Notes: generated by a model not told the origin, from the letters alone. Counted from the stretch's first letter, positions 8,907 to 18,476 are shown. The stretch: DNA of 64,000 nt from an uncultured Pelagibacteraceae bacterium (GCA_902621345.1 CACNLV010000001.1:744001-808000); one strand, 5' to 3'. Numbers and translations: made by a program.

Positions 8907-10361
8907 ATGTCTGAAAATTTAAAAATTAGTCCTTACGGTTTTAGAGAATATGATGCTCGGTGGTTGTATGAGAAAGACATAAATTTGGATGGAATGACGA
9001 ATCTTGGGAAAGGATTCGGATCTCAAATCATAAAACACACAAAAAAAAATAATCCAAGAGTAATTGTAGGTCATGATTATAGATCTTACAGTGAAAAAAT
9101 TAAGAAAGCATTTAAGAAAGGTCTCGTTTCAACAGGATGTAATGTCGAAGATGTAGGATTATCTTTATCTCCAATGGTCTACTTTGCTCAATTTAATTTA
9201 AACTCGGATGCAGTTGCAATGATAACTGCCAGCCATAACGAAAATGGTTGGACTGGTGTAAAAATGGGTATCAAAAAAGGATTAACTCATGCACCGGATG
9301 AGATGAAAGAATTAAAAGAAATTACATTGAATCAAAGCTTTTTGACAGGTAGTGGAGGCGAAAAACAAATTAATGATTTTCAACAAATATATAAAGACGA
9401 TTTAATTAAAAAAAATAAGATTAAAAAAAAAATAAAGGCTATTGTTGCCTGTGGAAATGGCACCGCAGGTATTTTTGCACCTGAGATTTTAAGGGGGATA
9501 GGTTGTGATGTAATTGAGTTAGACTGTAAATTAGATTGGACATTTCCAAAATATAATCCAAACCCAGAAGATCTAGAAATGCTTCATGAAATATCAAAAT
9601 TTGTAAAAGAAAATAATGCTGATATTGGTTTTGGTTTTGATGGTGATGGTGATAGATTAGGAGTGATAGATAATAAGGGAAATGAAATATTTTCAGATAA
9701 AATTGGCCTTTTAATTGCAAGAAATCTTTCTAACACTCATAAAAATTCGAAATTCATTGTAGATGTTAAATCAACAGGCTTATATTCTAACGACAAAATA
9801 TTAAAAGGTAATCAATGCCAAACAATTTACTGGAAGACAGGCCATTCCCATATAAAAAGAAAAGTTCATAATGAGAAAGCTCTAGCCGGATTTGAGAAAA
9901 GTGGGCATTTCTTTTTTAACCAGCCTTTAGGGTATGGATATGATGATGGTATCAACTCAGCCATCCAAGTGTGTCACTTACTTGATAACGATACTAGAAA
10001 AATTAGTGAAATAATGGATGAATTACCCAAAACATTCCAATCACCTACAATGGCTCCGTTTTGCAAAGATAATGAAAAGTATGAAGTAGTAAATCAACTT
10101 GTAAAGGAAATTGAAAATATAAAAAATAACAAAACTAAAATCGACCAACAAGAAATAACAGAAATTATCACTGTAAATGGAGTAAGATTTTCATTTAACG
10201 ACGGATCCTGGGGCTTAATTAGAGCTTCATCAAATAAACCTTCGTTGGTGGTTGTTACAGAAAGCCCAACTTCTGATGAAAGAAAGAAAAAGATATTTGA
10301 GTTTATTGATCAATTGTTACAAAAAACTGGTAAAATTGGAGAATACGATCAAAAAATATAA
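8907..10361 (+). CDS. Phosphomannomutase/phosphoglucomutase
   Basis: A 484-residue alpha-D-phosphohexomutase. The phosphoserine loop is TASHNENGWTG at about residues 109-119, the magnesium-binding loop is FGFDGDGDRLGV, the sugar-binding loop is around GFEKSGHFFF, and a C-terminal phosphate-binding region follows. It interconverts hexose-6-phosphate and hexose-1-phosphate for sugar nucleotide and surface polysaccharide synthesis. It is divergent from nrdA, with a 160-base shared upstream region. The family cannot be split into ManB, AlgC or Pgm by eye, so I leave the symbol empty. Confidence 0.92.
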   Translation: MSENLKISPYGFREYDARWLYEKDINLDGMTNLGKGFGSQIIKHTKKNNPRVIVGHDYRSYSEKIKKAFKKGLVSTGCNVEDVGLSLSPMVYFAQFNLNSDAVAMITASHNENGWTGVKMGIKKGLTHAPDEMKELKEITLNQSFLTGSGGEKQINDFQQIYKDDLIKKNKIKKKIKAIVACGNGTAGIFAPEILRGIGCDVIELDCKLDWTFPKYNPNPEDLEMLHEISKFVKENNADIGFGFDGDGDRLGVIDNKGNEIFSDKIGLLIARNLSNTHKNSKFIVDVKSTGLYSNDKILKGNQCQTIYWKTGHSHIKRKVHNEKALAGFEKSGHFFFNQPLGYGYDDGINSAIQVCHLLDNDTRKISEIMDELPKTFQSPTMAPFCKDNEKYEVVNQLVKEIENIKNNKTKIDQQEITEIITVNGVRFSFNDGSWGLIRASSNKPSLVVVTESPTSDERKKKIFEFIDQLLQKTGKIGEYDQKI

Positions 10362-10445
10362 TCTTTCTCTAATCTATTTATCAACAACTAATAAATTCAA
10401 TTATTACGAGTTTTGTGTTTTTTTAAGAATCAAATAAAATTTTAA

Positions 10446-10479
10446 TAAGGGTGGTAGAGGGAGACTGAAACCACCCTTA
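10446..10479 (+). other. Strong 10-bp hairpin between mutase and DUF2061 genes
   Basis: TAAGGGTGGT (10446-10455) pairs perfectly with ACCACCCTTA (10470-10479) around a purine-rich 14-base loop. A C5 run at 10480-10484 and then T6 follow. The GC content is far above the surroundings. It may be a terminator for the mutase gene, but the T run does not directly follow the stem. The loop also holds GGG that could pair with the downstream C5 in a pseudoknot, so a structured leader for the next gene is possible. The rest of the 150-base gap shows nothing clear. Confidence 0.6.
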
Positions 10480-10513
10480 CCCCCATTTTTTAAAAAGAAT
10501 TGAAAACAATTAA

Positions 10514-10726
10514 ATGGCTGACAAAAAGATAAGATCAGTTGCAAAAACTTTTTCTTGGAGATTTCTTATATTTGTATATTGGATGTTGTTTGGATATATT
10601 TTTACAGGCTCTTTTAAAGTCGCAGGAATATTAGGAATCGGGTCGATAGTACCACTTTTTTTCTACTATTTTCACGAAAGAATTTGGAACAAAATTAAAT
10701 GGGGTACCGATCAAGATAAATTTTAA
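10514..10726 (+). CDS. DUF2061 small membrane protein
   Basis: A 70-residue protein with two hydrophobic segments (about residues 16-33 and 37-52), ending in HERIWNKIKWG, the usual DUF2061 C-terminal signature. The function of the family is unknown; related domains occur in proteins near sulfur assimilation genes. It lies behind a strong hairpin, and its 3' end overlaps that of the convergent TauE/SafE-type transporter by 4 bases. Family assignment is from the FSWR...HERIW pattern. Confidence 0.8.
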   Translation: MADKKIRSVAKTFSWRFLIFVYWMLFGYIFTGSFKVAGILGIGSIVPLFFYYFHERIWNKIKWGTDQDKF

Positions 10727-11559
10727 CTAATATTTAGATACTCAATAAATGATCTAATAGACACTATAATTAAAAAAGTTCCAAAAATTTTACTTAATAA
10801 TTTTTTATCAATTCGATAAACTGCTTTTGCACCTATGCGAGCCATGACTGTTGTTACTGGTACAAAAACTAGAAAACCCAATAAATTTATGTAACCAACA
10901 CTAAAAGGAGTGCTGACATTATCAATTATTTTACCCCCTAAAATCATTGTTATGCTACCACTCACAGCAATCAAAAAACCTATCGCAGCGGCTGTTCCAA
11001 TGGATTTTCTAATATCATAGCCAAATGTTCTCATAAAAGGCACCATTAATGAACCACCACCAATTCCAAGAGGTACTGAAATGAAGCCTATTACAATCCC
11101 AGAAATATTTTTTACTAAATCAGAAATCTCTTTTGGATTTTCAAGAAGTTTTTCTCTCAAAAAAATAAAGAATAAACCTACTATAAATGCAAATACAGAA
11201 AAGAATAAAACTAACGCTGCTGTCTTCAAGTTCACAGCTAAGAAAGTTCCAGCAATTACTCCTAATAAAATAAAAATACCAAATGATTTAACCAATTTAA
11301 AATCTACTGCATCATATTCCATATGTGTTTTTGTAGAAATAATAGAAGTTGGAATTATTATTGCTAAAGAAGTACCAACCGACAAATGCATTCTTGTTAC
11401 AATATCAAAATCTAAAACTGTGAAAGCATAGTATAAAGCAGGAACCATAATTATTCCTCCACCAACACCTAGTAAGCCAGCTAAAAAACCTGCGACTGCT
11501 GCTGCAACACCTAAGACGAATAATAGGTTTATTAATTCACCTAAATCTATTATTTCCAT
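10723..11559 (-). CDS. TauE/SafE-family sulfite/anion exporter
   Basis: A 278-residue polytopic inner-membrane protein with about eight hydrophobic segments. It has the duplicated glycine-rich family motifs, GLLGVGGGIIMVPAL near residue 30 and VPLGIGGGSLMVPFM near residue 165. TauE/SafE proteins export sulfite or sulfoacetate or carry other organic anions. In an organism with taurine genes elsewhere in this window, sulfite export is reasonable but unproven, because the neighbours here are dusA and a TRAP transporter. It begins exactly at the dusA end, so it is co-transcribed with it. Confidence 0.85.
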   Translation of the reverse strand: MEIIDLGELINLLFVLGVAAAVAGFLAGLLGVGGGIIMVPALYYAFTVLDFDIVTRMHLSVGTSLAIIIPTSIISTKTHMEYDAVDFKLVKSFGIFILLGVIAGTFLAVNLKTAALVLFFSVFAFIVGLFFIFLREKLLENPKEISDLVKNISGIVIGFISVPLGIGGGSLMVPFMRTFGYDIRKSIGTAAAIGFLIAVSGSITMILGGKIIDNVSTPFSVGYINLLGFLVFVPVTTVMARIGAKAVYRIDKKLLSKIFGTFLIIVSIRSFIEYLNIS

Positions 11560-12563
11560 TACTGACTTGTTTGATTTGCTTTTTCATTATTTTGAACAAT
11601 GGCCATAATATGCTTTGCTTTTTGAAAATCAGAATCTCTTGCCATCATATTATCACTTAAATACCTTTTCCATTCTTTAGATCCAACTTGACCATGATAC
11701 AGTCCAACTGTGTGTCTCATTATGTGATTAACTTTGGTACCCTCTTTAACTTCTTTATCTAAATACTCTAAAAGTTTTTGTACAACCTCTTCTCTTGTAG
11801 GGCTATTATTTACATTAAAAATTTCTTTCTCAATTTCTACGAGAGAATATGGGTTTTGATAAATAGATCTACCAATCATTACACCATCGCAATAATTTAA
11901 ATGATCTTTTATCTCACTCACTTTAGTTATGCCTCCATTAATTATAATTTCTAATTTTGGATTTTCCTTTTTAATTCTATAAACCATATCGTAGTTTAAC
12001 TTTGGAATATTCAAATTTTGTTTTGGAGATAATCCACTTAGCATTGCTTTTCTTGCATGTAAAATAAATGTCTTTGCTCCTGCATCTCTCATCTGTCTAA
12101 TAAAATTATTTAAATAATCAAAATCTTCTACATCATCAAAACCAATACGTGTTTTAGCTGTTACTGGAATTTTGCAAGCATTTACCATTGAGTGTATGCA
12201 CTCAGCTACTAACTCTGGTTCTTTCATTAAACATGCACCAAATTTATTTTTTTGAACTTTTTTGCTAGGACATCCAAGGTTGATATTTATTTCATCATAA
12301 CCCATATCTTCTCCAATTTTAGCGACCTCTGCTAATTCATCTTTATTGGAACCACCAACCTGTAAAGCTAAAGGTTTTTCCTCAGGACTGAAAGACAAGA
12401 TTTTTTTTCTATCACCGTGAATTGCTGATTTTGTAGCTACCATTTCAGTATAGAGCATTACATTTTTACTCATCAGTCTTAGAAAAAAACGATCGTGTCT
12501 GTCAGTGCAATCCATCATTGGAGCAACTGATATTTTTCTATTTATTTCTTTTTTAGAATCCAA
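11559..12563 (-). CDS. dusA: tRNA-dihydrouridine synthase A
   Basis: A flavin enzyme of 334 residues that reduces uridines in the tRNA D-loop. The N-terminus has VAPMMDCTDRHDRFF, characteristic of DusA. The catalytic cysteine lies in the segment beginning NLGCPSKKVQKNKFGAC, and TAKTRIGFDD and INGGI complete the FMN-binding TIM barrel. The start codon lies 11 bases inside the 3' end of the upstream dctM gene, and its stop abuts the TauE/SafE gene. It is a housekeeping gene riding in a transporter operon. Confidence 0.95.
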   Translation of the reverse strand: MDSKKEINRKISVAPMMDCTDRHDRFFLRLMSKNVMLYTEMVATKSAIHGDRKKILSFSPEEKPLALQVGGSNKDELAEVAKIGEDMGYDEININLGCPSKKVQKNKFGACLMKEPELVAECIHSMVNACKIPVTAKTRIGFDDVEDFDYLNNFIRQMRDAGAKTFILHARKAMLSGLSPKQNLNIPKLNYDMVYRIKKENPKLEIIINGGITKVSEIKDHLNYCDGVMIGRSIYQNPYSLVEIEKEIFNVNNSPTREEVVQKLLEYLDKEVKEGTKVNHIMRHTVGLYHGQVGSKEWKRYLSDNMMARDSDFQKAKHIMAIVQNNEKANQTSQ

Positions 12564-13884
12564 GGTCCTTACCCATTATTTTATCAGGTAACCAAGTAAC
12601 AATCTCAGGAAAAATACATAAAATCACTATAGCTAAAGCCATAATTATCATGAATGGTATAGACCCTTTTAAAATTTCTGACAAACTAACGTCTGGGGTA
12701 ATTCCTTTTATAATATAAAGATTTAATCCAACTGGCGGAGTAATTAAGCCAATCTCCATATTGATTGTAAACACTATTGCAAACCAATATGGATCAAACC
12801 CTAAAGTGGTGATTACTGGTAATAGTATAGCTGAAGTCATTACAATAACTGCGACTGGTGGTAAAAAGAAACCAGCTATTAAAAGAAATATATTTATTAA
12901 AATGAACACAACCCATTTGTTTGAACTTAATTCAACCATACTCTGTGCTAAAGATTGGGTTACATAAAGTTGTGAGAGAGTAAAAGCAAAAAGATATGAT
13001 GCAGCAATGATAAACATTATCATTACACTTTCTTTCATTGAAACTTTAACGATGTTCCATATTTTGCTTGGTTGATAAATTTTATAAACTACCGCTATCA
13101 ATACAAAAACTAAGAATGCTCCTACTCCAGATGCCTCAGACGGTGTTGCAACCCCTCCATAAAGAACATACAAAACACCTGCAATAATAGCTAAGAAAGG
13201 AAGAATTCTTGGTAATACTTCAAGTTTTTCCTTTAAAGTTGGTCTTACTCTATTCCTTAAAGCTTTTGCTGCATCCTTATCAATGAAATAGCTATGTATT
13301 AGCGCCCAAATTGCAAACATACCTGCTAACATGAATCCAGGTACAAGACCGCATAAAAACAATCTTCCAATTGATGTGCCTGTTGCAATTCCATAAACAA
13401 TTAAAACAATACTGGGAGGAATTAAAACTCCTAAGGTTCCTCCAGCTGCGATAGTTCCTGTTGCGATTTGGTCGGAGTACCCTCTTTTCCTCATTTCAGG
13501 TATTCCCATTGTTCCAATGGCTGCACAAGTTGCTGGGCTAGATCCACTTAAAGCCGCAAAAATTGAACAAGCGCCAATATTAGAAATTACTAATCCACCT
13601 GGTACTCTCCAAAGCCATCTATCCAAGCCTGTGTATAAATCTTTTCCTGCAGGAGAATTAGCGACAGCCATTCCCATTAAGATAAACATTGGTATGGAAA
13701 GTAAAACAAAAGAATTTAATCCTGCAAAAAATGTTTCAGCAAATACGTCGAGCATTTGAACCCCCTCAAATGTAACTAACAAAGCAATCGAAACAAAACT
13801 CAAACCAAAAGCAATTGGAATTCCAGAAAAAAGCACTAATAAAGTAAAAACTGCAACAATTAATGCTATAATCAATGGATCCAT
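12553..13884 (-). CDS. dctM: TRAP transporter large permease subunit
   Basis: A 443-residue DctM-family protein with about twelve membrane segments. Family motifs include GIPIAFGLSF at the N-terminus, ALSGSSPATCAAIGTMGIPE and TPPVGLNLY near the C-terminus. It forms the sodium-driven channel of a tripartite ATP-independent periplasmic transporter, taking substrate from the DctP-type binding protein. It starts one base after the stop of the small subunit and overlaps dusA. The substrate is unknown; TRAP systems usually carry carboxylates. Confidence 0.93.
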   Translation of the reverse strand: MDPLIIALIVAVFTLLVLFSGIPIAFGLSFVSIALLVTFEGVQMLDVFAETFFAGLNSFVLLSIPMFILMGMAVANSPAGKDLYTGLDRWLWRVPGGLVISNIGACSIFAALSGSSPATCAAIGTMGIPEMRKRGYSDQIATGTIAAGGTLGVLIPPSIVLIVYGIATGTSIGRLFLCGLVPGFMLAGMFAIWALIHSYFIDKDAAKALRNRVRPTLKEKLEVLPRILPFLAIIAGVLYVLYGGVATPSEASGVGAFLVFVLIAVVYKIYQPSKIWNIVKVSMKESVMIMFIIAASYLFAFTLSQLYVTQSLAQSMVELSSNKWVVFILINIFLLIAGFFLPPVAVIVMTSAILLPVITTLGFDPYWFAIVFTINMEIGLITPPVGLNLYIIKGITPDVSLSEILKGSIPFMIIMALAIVILCIFPEIVTWLPDKIMGKDLGF

Positions 13885-14379
13885 TTAATTAAAATCCTTA
13901 TCATCGGTTAATTTTATAATTTCTGCAATATATTGTAATATCATTAACAAAGCCCCTAACATCATTGACGAATATGGTATCCATAGTGGTGGATCCCAAA
14001 CGGTTCCTGTTGAATAATTTTTGGTAAAAGCTTCCTCAAACATTAAAAATCCAAAATAAAATAATATTAAGAAAAAAATTAAACTTATTGATGATGTAAA
14101 AATTTTTAACCTAATTATATTTTTTTTTGATAAAAAATCGTAAATCCATTCCATGCTAACATGAGCTTTTTCACTTAAAACGTATACGCTTCCTATAAAA
14201 GTTGAAGCTACCAATAACATGGTGACGAGTTCTGTCTGCCATGTAATTGCTCTTTGAAAAAAATATCTTTCAAAAACAAGCTCAACAATTACCAAGATTG
14301 ATAAAAGCAATGCCAATACAGCGAAAGCACCGCATGCCTTAGCTATATGGTCACAAAGTTGTAGATATTTTTTTTTCAT
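13885..14379 (-). CDS. dctQ: TRAP transporter small permease subunit
   Basis: A 164-residue DctQ-family protein with four membrane segments and the usual WQTELVTMLLV and EKAHVSMEWIYD segments. It partners the large subunit. Its start codon immediately follows the eight-U run of a strong terminator hairpin. No separate ribosome site exists: the AGGGG in the 3' arm of that hairpin, 8-10 bases from the ATG, is the only candidate, so translation should depend on the hairpin being open. It abuts dctM. Confidence 0.92.
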   Translation of the reverse strand: MKKKYLQLCDHIAKACGAFAVLALLLSILVIVELVFERYFFQRAITWQTELVTMLLVASTFIGSVYVLSEKAHVSMEWIYDFLSKKNIIRLKIFTSSISLIFFLILFYFGFLMFEEAFTKNYSTGTVWDPPLWIPYSSMMLGALLMILQYIAEIIKLTDDKDFN

Positions 14380-14416
14380 AAAAAAAACCCCTATTTAATA
14401 AGAATAAATAGGGGTT
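14380..14416 (-). terminator. Intra-operon rho-independent terminator between dctP and dctQ
   Basis: On the minus strand AACCCCTATTTA (14416-14405) pairs perfectly with TAAATAGGGGTT (14397-14386) around a 7-base loop, followed by an uninterrupted run of T residues to 14380. This is a textbook terminator placed directly after the binding-protein gene and directly before the dctQ ATG at 14379. It should make most transcripts stop after dctP while some read through. Confidence 0.9.
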
Positions 14417-14430
14417 CTTTATATATTATT

Positions 14431-15441
14431 TTATTTAACTGCTAAAGCCATTTCCATCAGCTTATCGCCACCTGGAACTTTATCAGCAAATGCTTTATGA
14501 GAAGATTTTTTAGCAATCTCTACCCATGCAGCATGGTCTTTTGCATCCATGTATACCAATTTTACACCAGCAGCTTTATAAGCATCTTCAAACTTTTTAT
14601 CTAAGTTTTCTACTTGAGCTGTCATGTATTTCTCAGCAACTTTACCAGCTTTCATTAAAGCTTTTTGTTGCTTAGAACTTAAAGCATCATAAGACTTTTT
14701 AGACATTAAGATTGGTTCGTACATAAACCATAGACCAAATTTTCCTGGAGGAGTTGCACATGAAACTTGTTCATAAATTTTGTAACTTACAAAACTTCCT
14801 GAACTAGTGTTAGCACCTGTTAATACACCAGTTTGTAGACCTGTGTAAATTTCAGATGATGGCATACTTTGTATACCAGCTCCTGCTGCTTCTAACATTT
14901 GGTTAAATGCTTTACCTGCAGCTCTCATAACTTGACCTTTTGCATCGCTAGGATTTTTGATACATTTTGTTTTTGAAGCAAAACCACCTCCCAACCAAGC
15001 ATCAGATAAAACTACAACACCAGCATCATTAATGATTTTTTTAATCTCAGTCATCATTGGACCTTTATTAAATCTCAATGCATGATCATGATTTTTAACT
15101 GTTCCTGGCATTAAAGTTGCATCAAATTCTGGATGGAATTTAGACGCATATGCTAATGGGAAAGCAGAAATATCCAACTGACCTGTTGTCATTGGTTTCC
15201 ACTGTTCTTTTGGTTTGTATAACGATTTAGCTGGATAAATTCTTATGTCTATTCCAACGTTTGCTTTTTTGACCTCATCAGCAATGATTTGAACCATTTC
15301 ATGACGTGGATCAAAAGATCCATCAGCTCTCGGTGTTCCTGGCCATTGGTGACTTGCTTTTAAAGTTACAGCAAAAGCAGAACCAATAGTTGTGAAAACA
15401 AAAACTAATGAAGTTAAGTATAAAGATATTTTTTTTAACAT
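14431..15441 (-). CDS. dctP: TRAP transporter solute-binding protein
   Basis: A periplasmic DctP-family binding protein of 336 residues. I choose ATG 15441 (MLKKISLYL), which begins a clear signal peptide ending SAFA and has an AGAAGGA ribosome site about 6 bases upstream. The longer frame to 15504 would bury that signal. The mature part starts VTLKASHQWPG and carries the family region KGQVMRAAGKAFNQML around the conserved substrate-binding arginine. The ligand is unknown, probably an organic acid. It is first in the operon, followed by a terminator and then dctQ, dctM, dusA and the TauE/SafE gene. Confidence 0.93.
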   Translation of the reverse strand: MLKKISLYLTSLVFVFTTIGSAFAVTLKASHQWPGTPRADGSFDPRHEMVQIIADEVKKANVGIDIRIYPAKSLYKPKEQWKPMTTGQLDISAFPLAYASKFHPEFDATLMPGTVKNHDHALRFNKGPMMTEIKKIINDAGVVVLSDAWLGGGFASKTKCIKNPSDAKGQVMRAAGKAFNQMLEAAGAGIQSMPSSEIYTGLQTGVLTGANTSSGSFVSYKIYEQVSCATPPGKFGLWFMYEPILMSKKSYDALSSKQQKALMKAGKVAEKYMTAQVENLDKKFEDAYKAAGVKLVYMDAKDHAAWVEIAKKSSHKAFADKVPGGDKLMEMALAVK

Positions 15442-15539
15442 TATTTTTCCTTCTATTGTTATTTTTAATAATTTAATTAAAATGAACTTATTAATGAGAG
15501 TCAAGTCAACAAAAGCTCTTTAAATACAAACAAATAATT

Positions 15540-16685
15540 ATGGATGGACCTTTAAAAAACCTTTTAGTTGTTGATTTAACAAGAGTATTGGTTGGGCCTT
15601 ATTGCACAATGATATTATCAGATTTAGGTGCGAGAGTGATAAAAGTTGAGGCTCCAGAAATCGGCGACGATTCCAGAAATTTTGGACCATTTATAAAAGA
15701 TTACTCTGCTTACTTCATGTCTTTAAATAGAGGAAAAGAAAGTATTGCTCTCAATTTAAAAAATTCAGAAGATAAAAAAATTTTTGAAAAAATTTTAGAT
15801 AAAGCGGATATTTTAGTCGAAAATTTTAAACCAGGAACTTTGGAAAAATGGGGCTATGGCTGGAAGGATGTGTCAAAAAAATACCCGAAACTAATTTATG
15901 CTTCGGCGTCAGGATTTGGTCAAACAGGTCCACTTAAAGAATTACCGGCTTATGATATGGTAGTTCAGGGTATGGGAGGATTAATGAGTGTAACTGGTCA
16001 GCCAAATTCTGAACCTACAAGAGTTGGAACATCTATAGGAGATATAACTGCTGGACTTTTTACTACAATTGGAATTAATGCTGCTCTTTACGATAGACAA
16101 AAAACTGGAAAAGGAATGTACATAGATGTATCAATGCTTGATTGTCAAATAGCTATTCTAGAAAATGCTATCGCTCGATATCTTTCTAAAAATGAAATTC
16201 CAAAGCCAATGGGATCACGTCATCCGTCAATTGCTCCATTTGAAGCCTTCAAAACAAAAGACAGTTATATAATAATTGCAGCAGGTAACGATAAATTATT
16301 TGAAAAACTTTGTGATGTCTTAAAAATAAATGAAGTGAATCAAAATCCAAAATTTTCAAATAATTCATCCAGAGCTAAAAATATGGATGAACTTAAAAAA
16401 ATTTTAGAGGATAGATTAGTTGCCAAAAAAACAGATGAGTGGGTTAAAGAAATGGAGAAGGATAAAATTCCATGTGGTCCAATCTTCAACATAAAAGATG
16501 CTGTTGAAAATCCTCAAATAGAATCAAGAAACATGATTGTAAAAGCTTTTCATAAAGTTGTGGGAGATTTTAAATTAGCTGGAAACCCAATTAAAATGTC
16601 ATCATATAAGGATGAAAAGACTAGAGGGGATATTCCTGATTTGGATGAGCATCGACAAAAAATTTTGGAGGAATTTGATAATTAA
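15540..16685 (+). CDS. Family III CoA-transferase (CaiB/BaiF)
   Basis: A 381-residue CaiB/BaiF CoA-transferase, full length. The N-terminus is [18 protein letters not shown] with [10 protein letters not shown]; the catalytic aspartate lies in [13 protein letters not shown] at about residue 140; [12 protein letters not shown] follows. It moves CoA between carboxylic acids. The gene is divergent from the TRAP binding protein, which makes it tempting to link CoA activation to the imported acid, but this is inference. Its 3' end overlaps that of the convergent rpoZ by 4 bases. Confidence 0.9.
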   Translation: MDGPLKNLLVVDLTRVLVGPYCTMILSDLGARVIKVEAPEIGDDSRNFGPFIKDYSAYFMSLNRGKESIALNLKNSEDKKIFEKILDKADILVENFKPGTLEKWGYGWKDVSKKYPKLIYASASGFGQTGPLKELPAYDMVVQGMGGLMSVTGQPNSEPTRVGTSIGDITAGLFTTIGINAALYDRQKTGKGMYIDVSMLDCQIAILENAIARYLSKNEIPKPMGSRHPSIAPFEAFKTKDSYIIIAAGNDKLFEKLCDVLKINEVNQNPKFSNNSSRAKNMDELKKILEDRLVAKKTDEWVKEMEKDKIPCGPIFNIKDAVENPQIESRNMIVKAFHKVVGDFKLAGNPIKMSSYKDEKTRGDIPDLDEHRQKILEEFDN

Positions 16686-17215
16686 TTATTTTCTTCAGAA
16701 GAATCTGTATCTTGTTGACTCACCTGCTCTTCAGCTTCTGAAACTTCATGAAGCGAAACATCATCAGTGTCGCTTTCTGTTTCCTCTAATGCTTGAGAAT
16801 CTACATCAGGACTAGCTGTTTGAGAAAGTTCGGCTAGATCATCTTTTGAAACTTGAATTTTTTCTGGAGCTTTTCTAGCTCTCTTTGATGGCAGTATAGG
16901 AGCACCACTTTTCGAAATTTCACCTTTGTATAAACTTTCAAAATCATCACCCACTTCTTCATCATCTTCTGTTCCATCATCAACTTGTTCTACATGTTTT
17001 CTCAATTTATAGATTGCACTCTCACTTAAATCTGAAACTTTAATATTTTCTTCAGCTATTTCTCTGAGTGAAATAACTGTATTTTTGTCATTATCTCTAT
17101 CTAAAGTTGGCTCAATACCAGAGTTCAATTGAGTTGCTCTTTCTTTTGCAACTAAAACAAGCTCATAAGGACTTTCAACTTTATCAATACAATCTTCAAC
17201 GGTAACTCTAGCCAT
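16682..17215 (-). CDS. rpoZ: RNA polymerase omega subunit with long acidic C-terminal tail
   Basis: The first 80 residues match omega: [20 protein letters not shown], then [12 protein letters not shown] and a [12 protein letters not shown] segment that contacts beta-prime. The protein continues to 177 residues, while omega is about 90 in E. coli and commonly 110-135 in alphaproteobacteria. The extra tail from about residue 85 is very rich in Asp, Glu and Ser, with a short basic patch ([11 protein letters not shown]), and looks disordered. Omega aids polymerase assembly and ppGpp response. The tail's role is unknown. Confidence 0.88.
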   Translation of the reverse strand: MARVTVEDCIDKVESPYELVLVAKERATQLNSGIEPTLDRDNDKNTVISLREIAEENIKVSDLSESAIYKLRKHVEQVDDGTEDDEEVGDDFESLYKGEISKSGAPILPSKRARKAPEKIQVSKDDLAELSQTASPDVDSQALEETESDTDDVSLHEVSEAEEQVSQQDTDSSEENN

Positions 17216-17259
17216 GCGCAGTATCTACACAGTGACTAAAAAAAAATCAAGGAAATTTT

Positions 17260-18468
17260 TTATATATATTTTGGATTTAGCTTATTTCTTACAAAAAATA
17301 ATAAGATTAAAGAGATTAAAATATAAACAAATGAGACCATAGCAATTTGCTCAATAGAAAAGCCTCTATCTATCAAAAAACCAAATAAAGCTGTTCCAAA
17401 AGCAGTTGAAAAAACCATTAAAGCTGTAGTTAGAGCTTTAATTGAGCCAATAAATTTTACACCATAAATCTCAGCCCATGTTGATGAACCTAAAACATTG
17501 GCTAAACCATTGGAAATACCTATTAATCCAAGAAAAATAAAAGATGTTATTGGACTATTAAAATAAAATAAAACTATAGTAGAAATCAACAAAGGTATAT
17601 TCATAAAGATTAAAAGTTTTCTACTAGTAAATTTATCGATTAAAAATCCAGATCCTAACAAAGTGAGTACAGATAATATTGAATAAACCATGAATGATTG
17701 AGCAATTACAAAAGAACCCCATTCTTTAGCTTCAGTAATAAATGATTGATATACAAATACACCAGTTGCAATCCACGGCATTGCTAACATATTTAAACAT
17801 ACAATATAAAATCTGTAATCTTTTATAACCTCAATTCTTTTCCATTGTTTAATTTCCTTTATTTCAGAGTCAGTCGAGTCCACTTGTTCTCTCGTATCAA
17901 AATCCAATTTTTTAATTAAAAGAAATGATATCAAAGGTAAAAAAATCAAAACTAAAATCGAAATAGATATCCAAATATTCTGCCAAGCTGTAATTGATAG
18001 TAAATAAACCATTAATACAGGTAAAATAAATTCAGCTGTTGAAAGACCAAACCAACCTACACTTAAGGCTTTCCCTCTTGATTTTGTAAAATACCTTGTA
18101 ATTGTTGTAGTTGCCGTATGAGACATTAATCCTTGTCCAGAAAATCTCATCAAAAAAACAGCTATAAATAAAAAAATTATTGAAGATATTTTTGAAAAAA
18201 AGAAACATGAAAATGCTAAGAGTAAAGTAACATAAAATGCAAATTGAAAAATATTGATATCATCAATTTTTTTTCCAACCCAAATTAAAAGAAAACTGCT
18301 TAATAAAGTAGCTGATGCATATATTGAGCCAAATTGTCCGTGAGTGATAGAAAGTGTTTCTCTAATACTGGAATTAAACAAACCTAAAAAAAAACTCTGT
18401 CCAAAACTAGAAAAAAATGTAAAAATGAAACCAAATATAATTACTTTTAAACTTAAACTATTAAACAT
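17260..18468 (-). CDS. Major facilitator superfamily transporter
   Basis: A 402-residue inner-membrane protein with about twelve hydrophobic segments and a short hydrophilic central loop (around residues 185-210), the MFS layout. SGQGLMSHTATTTITRYF and KSRGKALSVGWFG resemble the loop and helix motifs of oxalate/formate- or monocarboxylate-type carriers. The substrate cannot be told. The start codon is only 8 bases from that of the divergent dehydrogenase gene, leaving no room for a separate promoter or ribosome site. Confidence 0.85.
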   Translation of the reverse strand: MFNSLSLKVIIFGFIFTFFSSFGQSFFLGLFNSSIRETLSITHGQFGSIYASATLLSSFLLIWVGKKIDDINIFQFAFYVTLLLAFSCFFFSKISSIIFLFIAVFLMRFSGQGLMSHTATTTITRYFTKSRGKALSVGWFGLSTAEFILPVLMVYLLSITAWQNIWISISILVLIFLPLISFLLIKKLDFDTREQVDSTDSEIKEIKQWKRIEVIKDYRFYIVCLNMLAMPWIATGVFVYQSFITEAKEWGSFVIAQSFMVYSILSVLTLLGSGFLIDKFTSRKLLIFMNIPLLISTIVLFYFNSPITSFIFLGLIGISNGLANVLGSSTWAEIYGVKFIGSIKALTTALMVFSTAFGTALFGFLIDRGFSIEQIAMVSFVYILISLILLFFVRNKLNPKYI

Positions 18469-18476
18469 AAAAAATT

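Noticed and set aside
10440..10500. Glycine, SAM-type or preQ1 riboswitch before DUF2061
   Set aside because: The conserved core sequences of those classes are not present; only a stem and loop with a C run can be supported.
11081..11431. 116-residue plus-strand open frame inside the TauE/SafE gene
   Set aside because: Antisense to a well-supported membrane protein gene; composition reflects the complement of hydrophobic codons.
16612..16815. 67-residue plus-strand frame across the CoA-transferase/rpoZ junction
   Set aside because: Mostly the shifted frame of one gene and the antisense of the other; no ribosome site.
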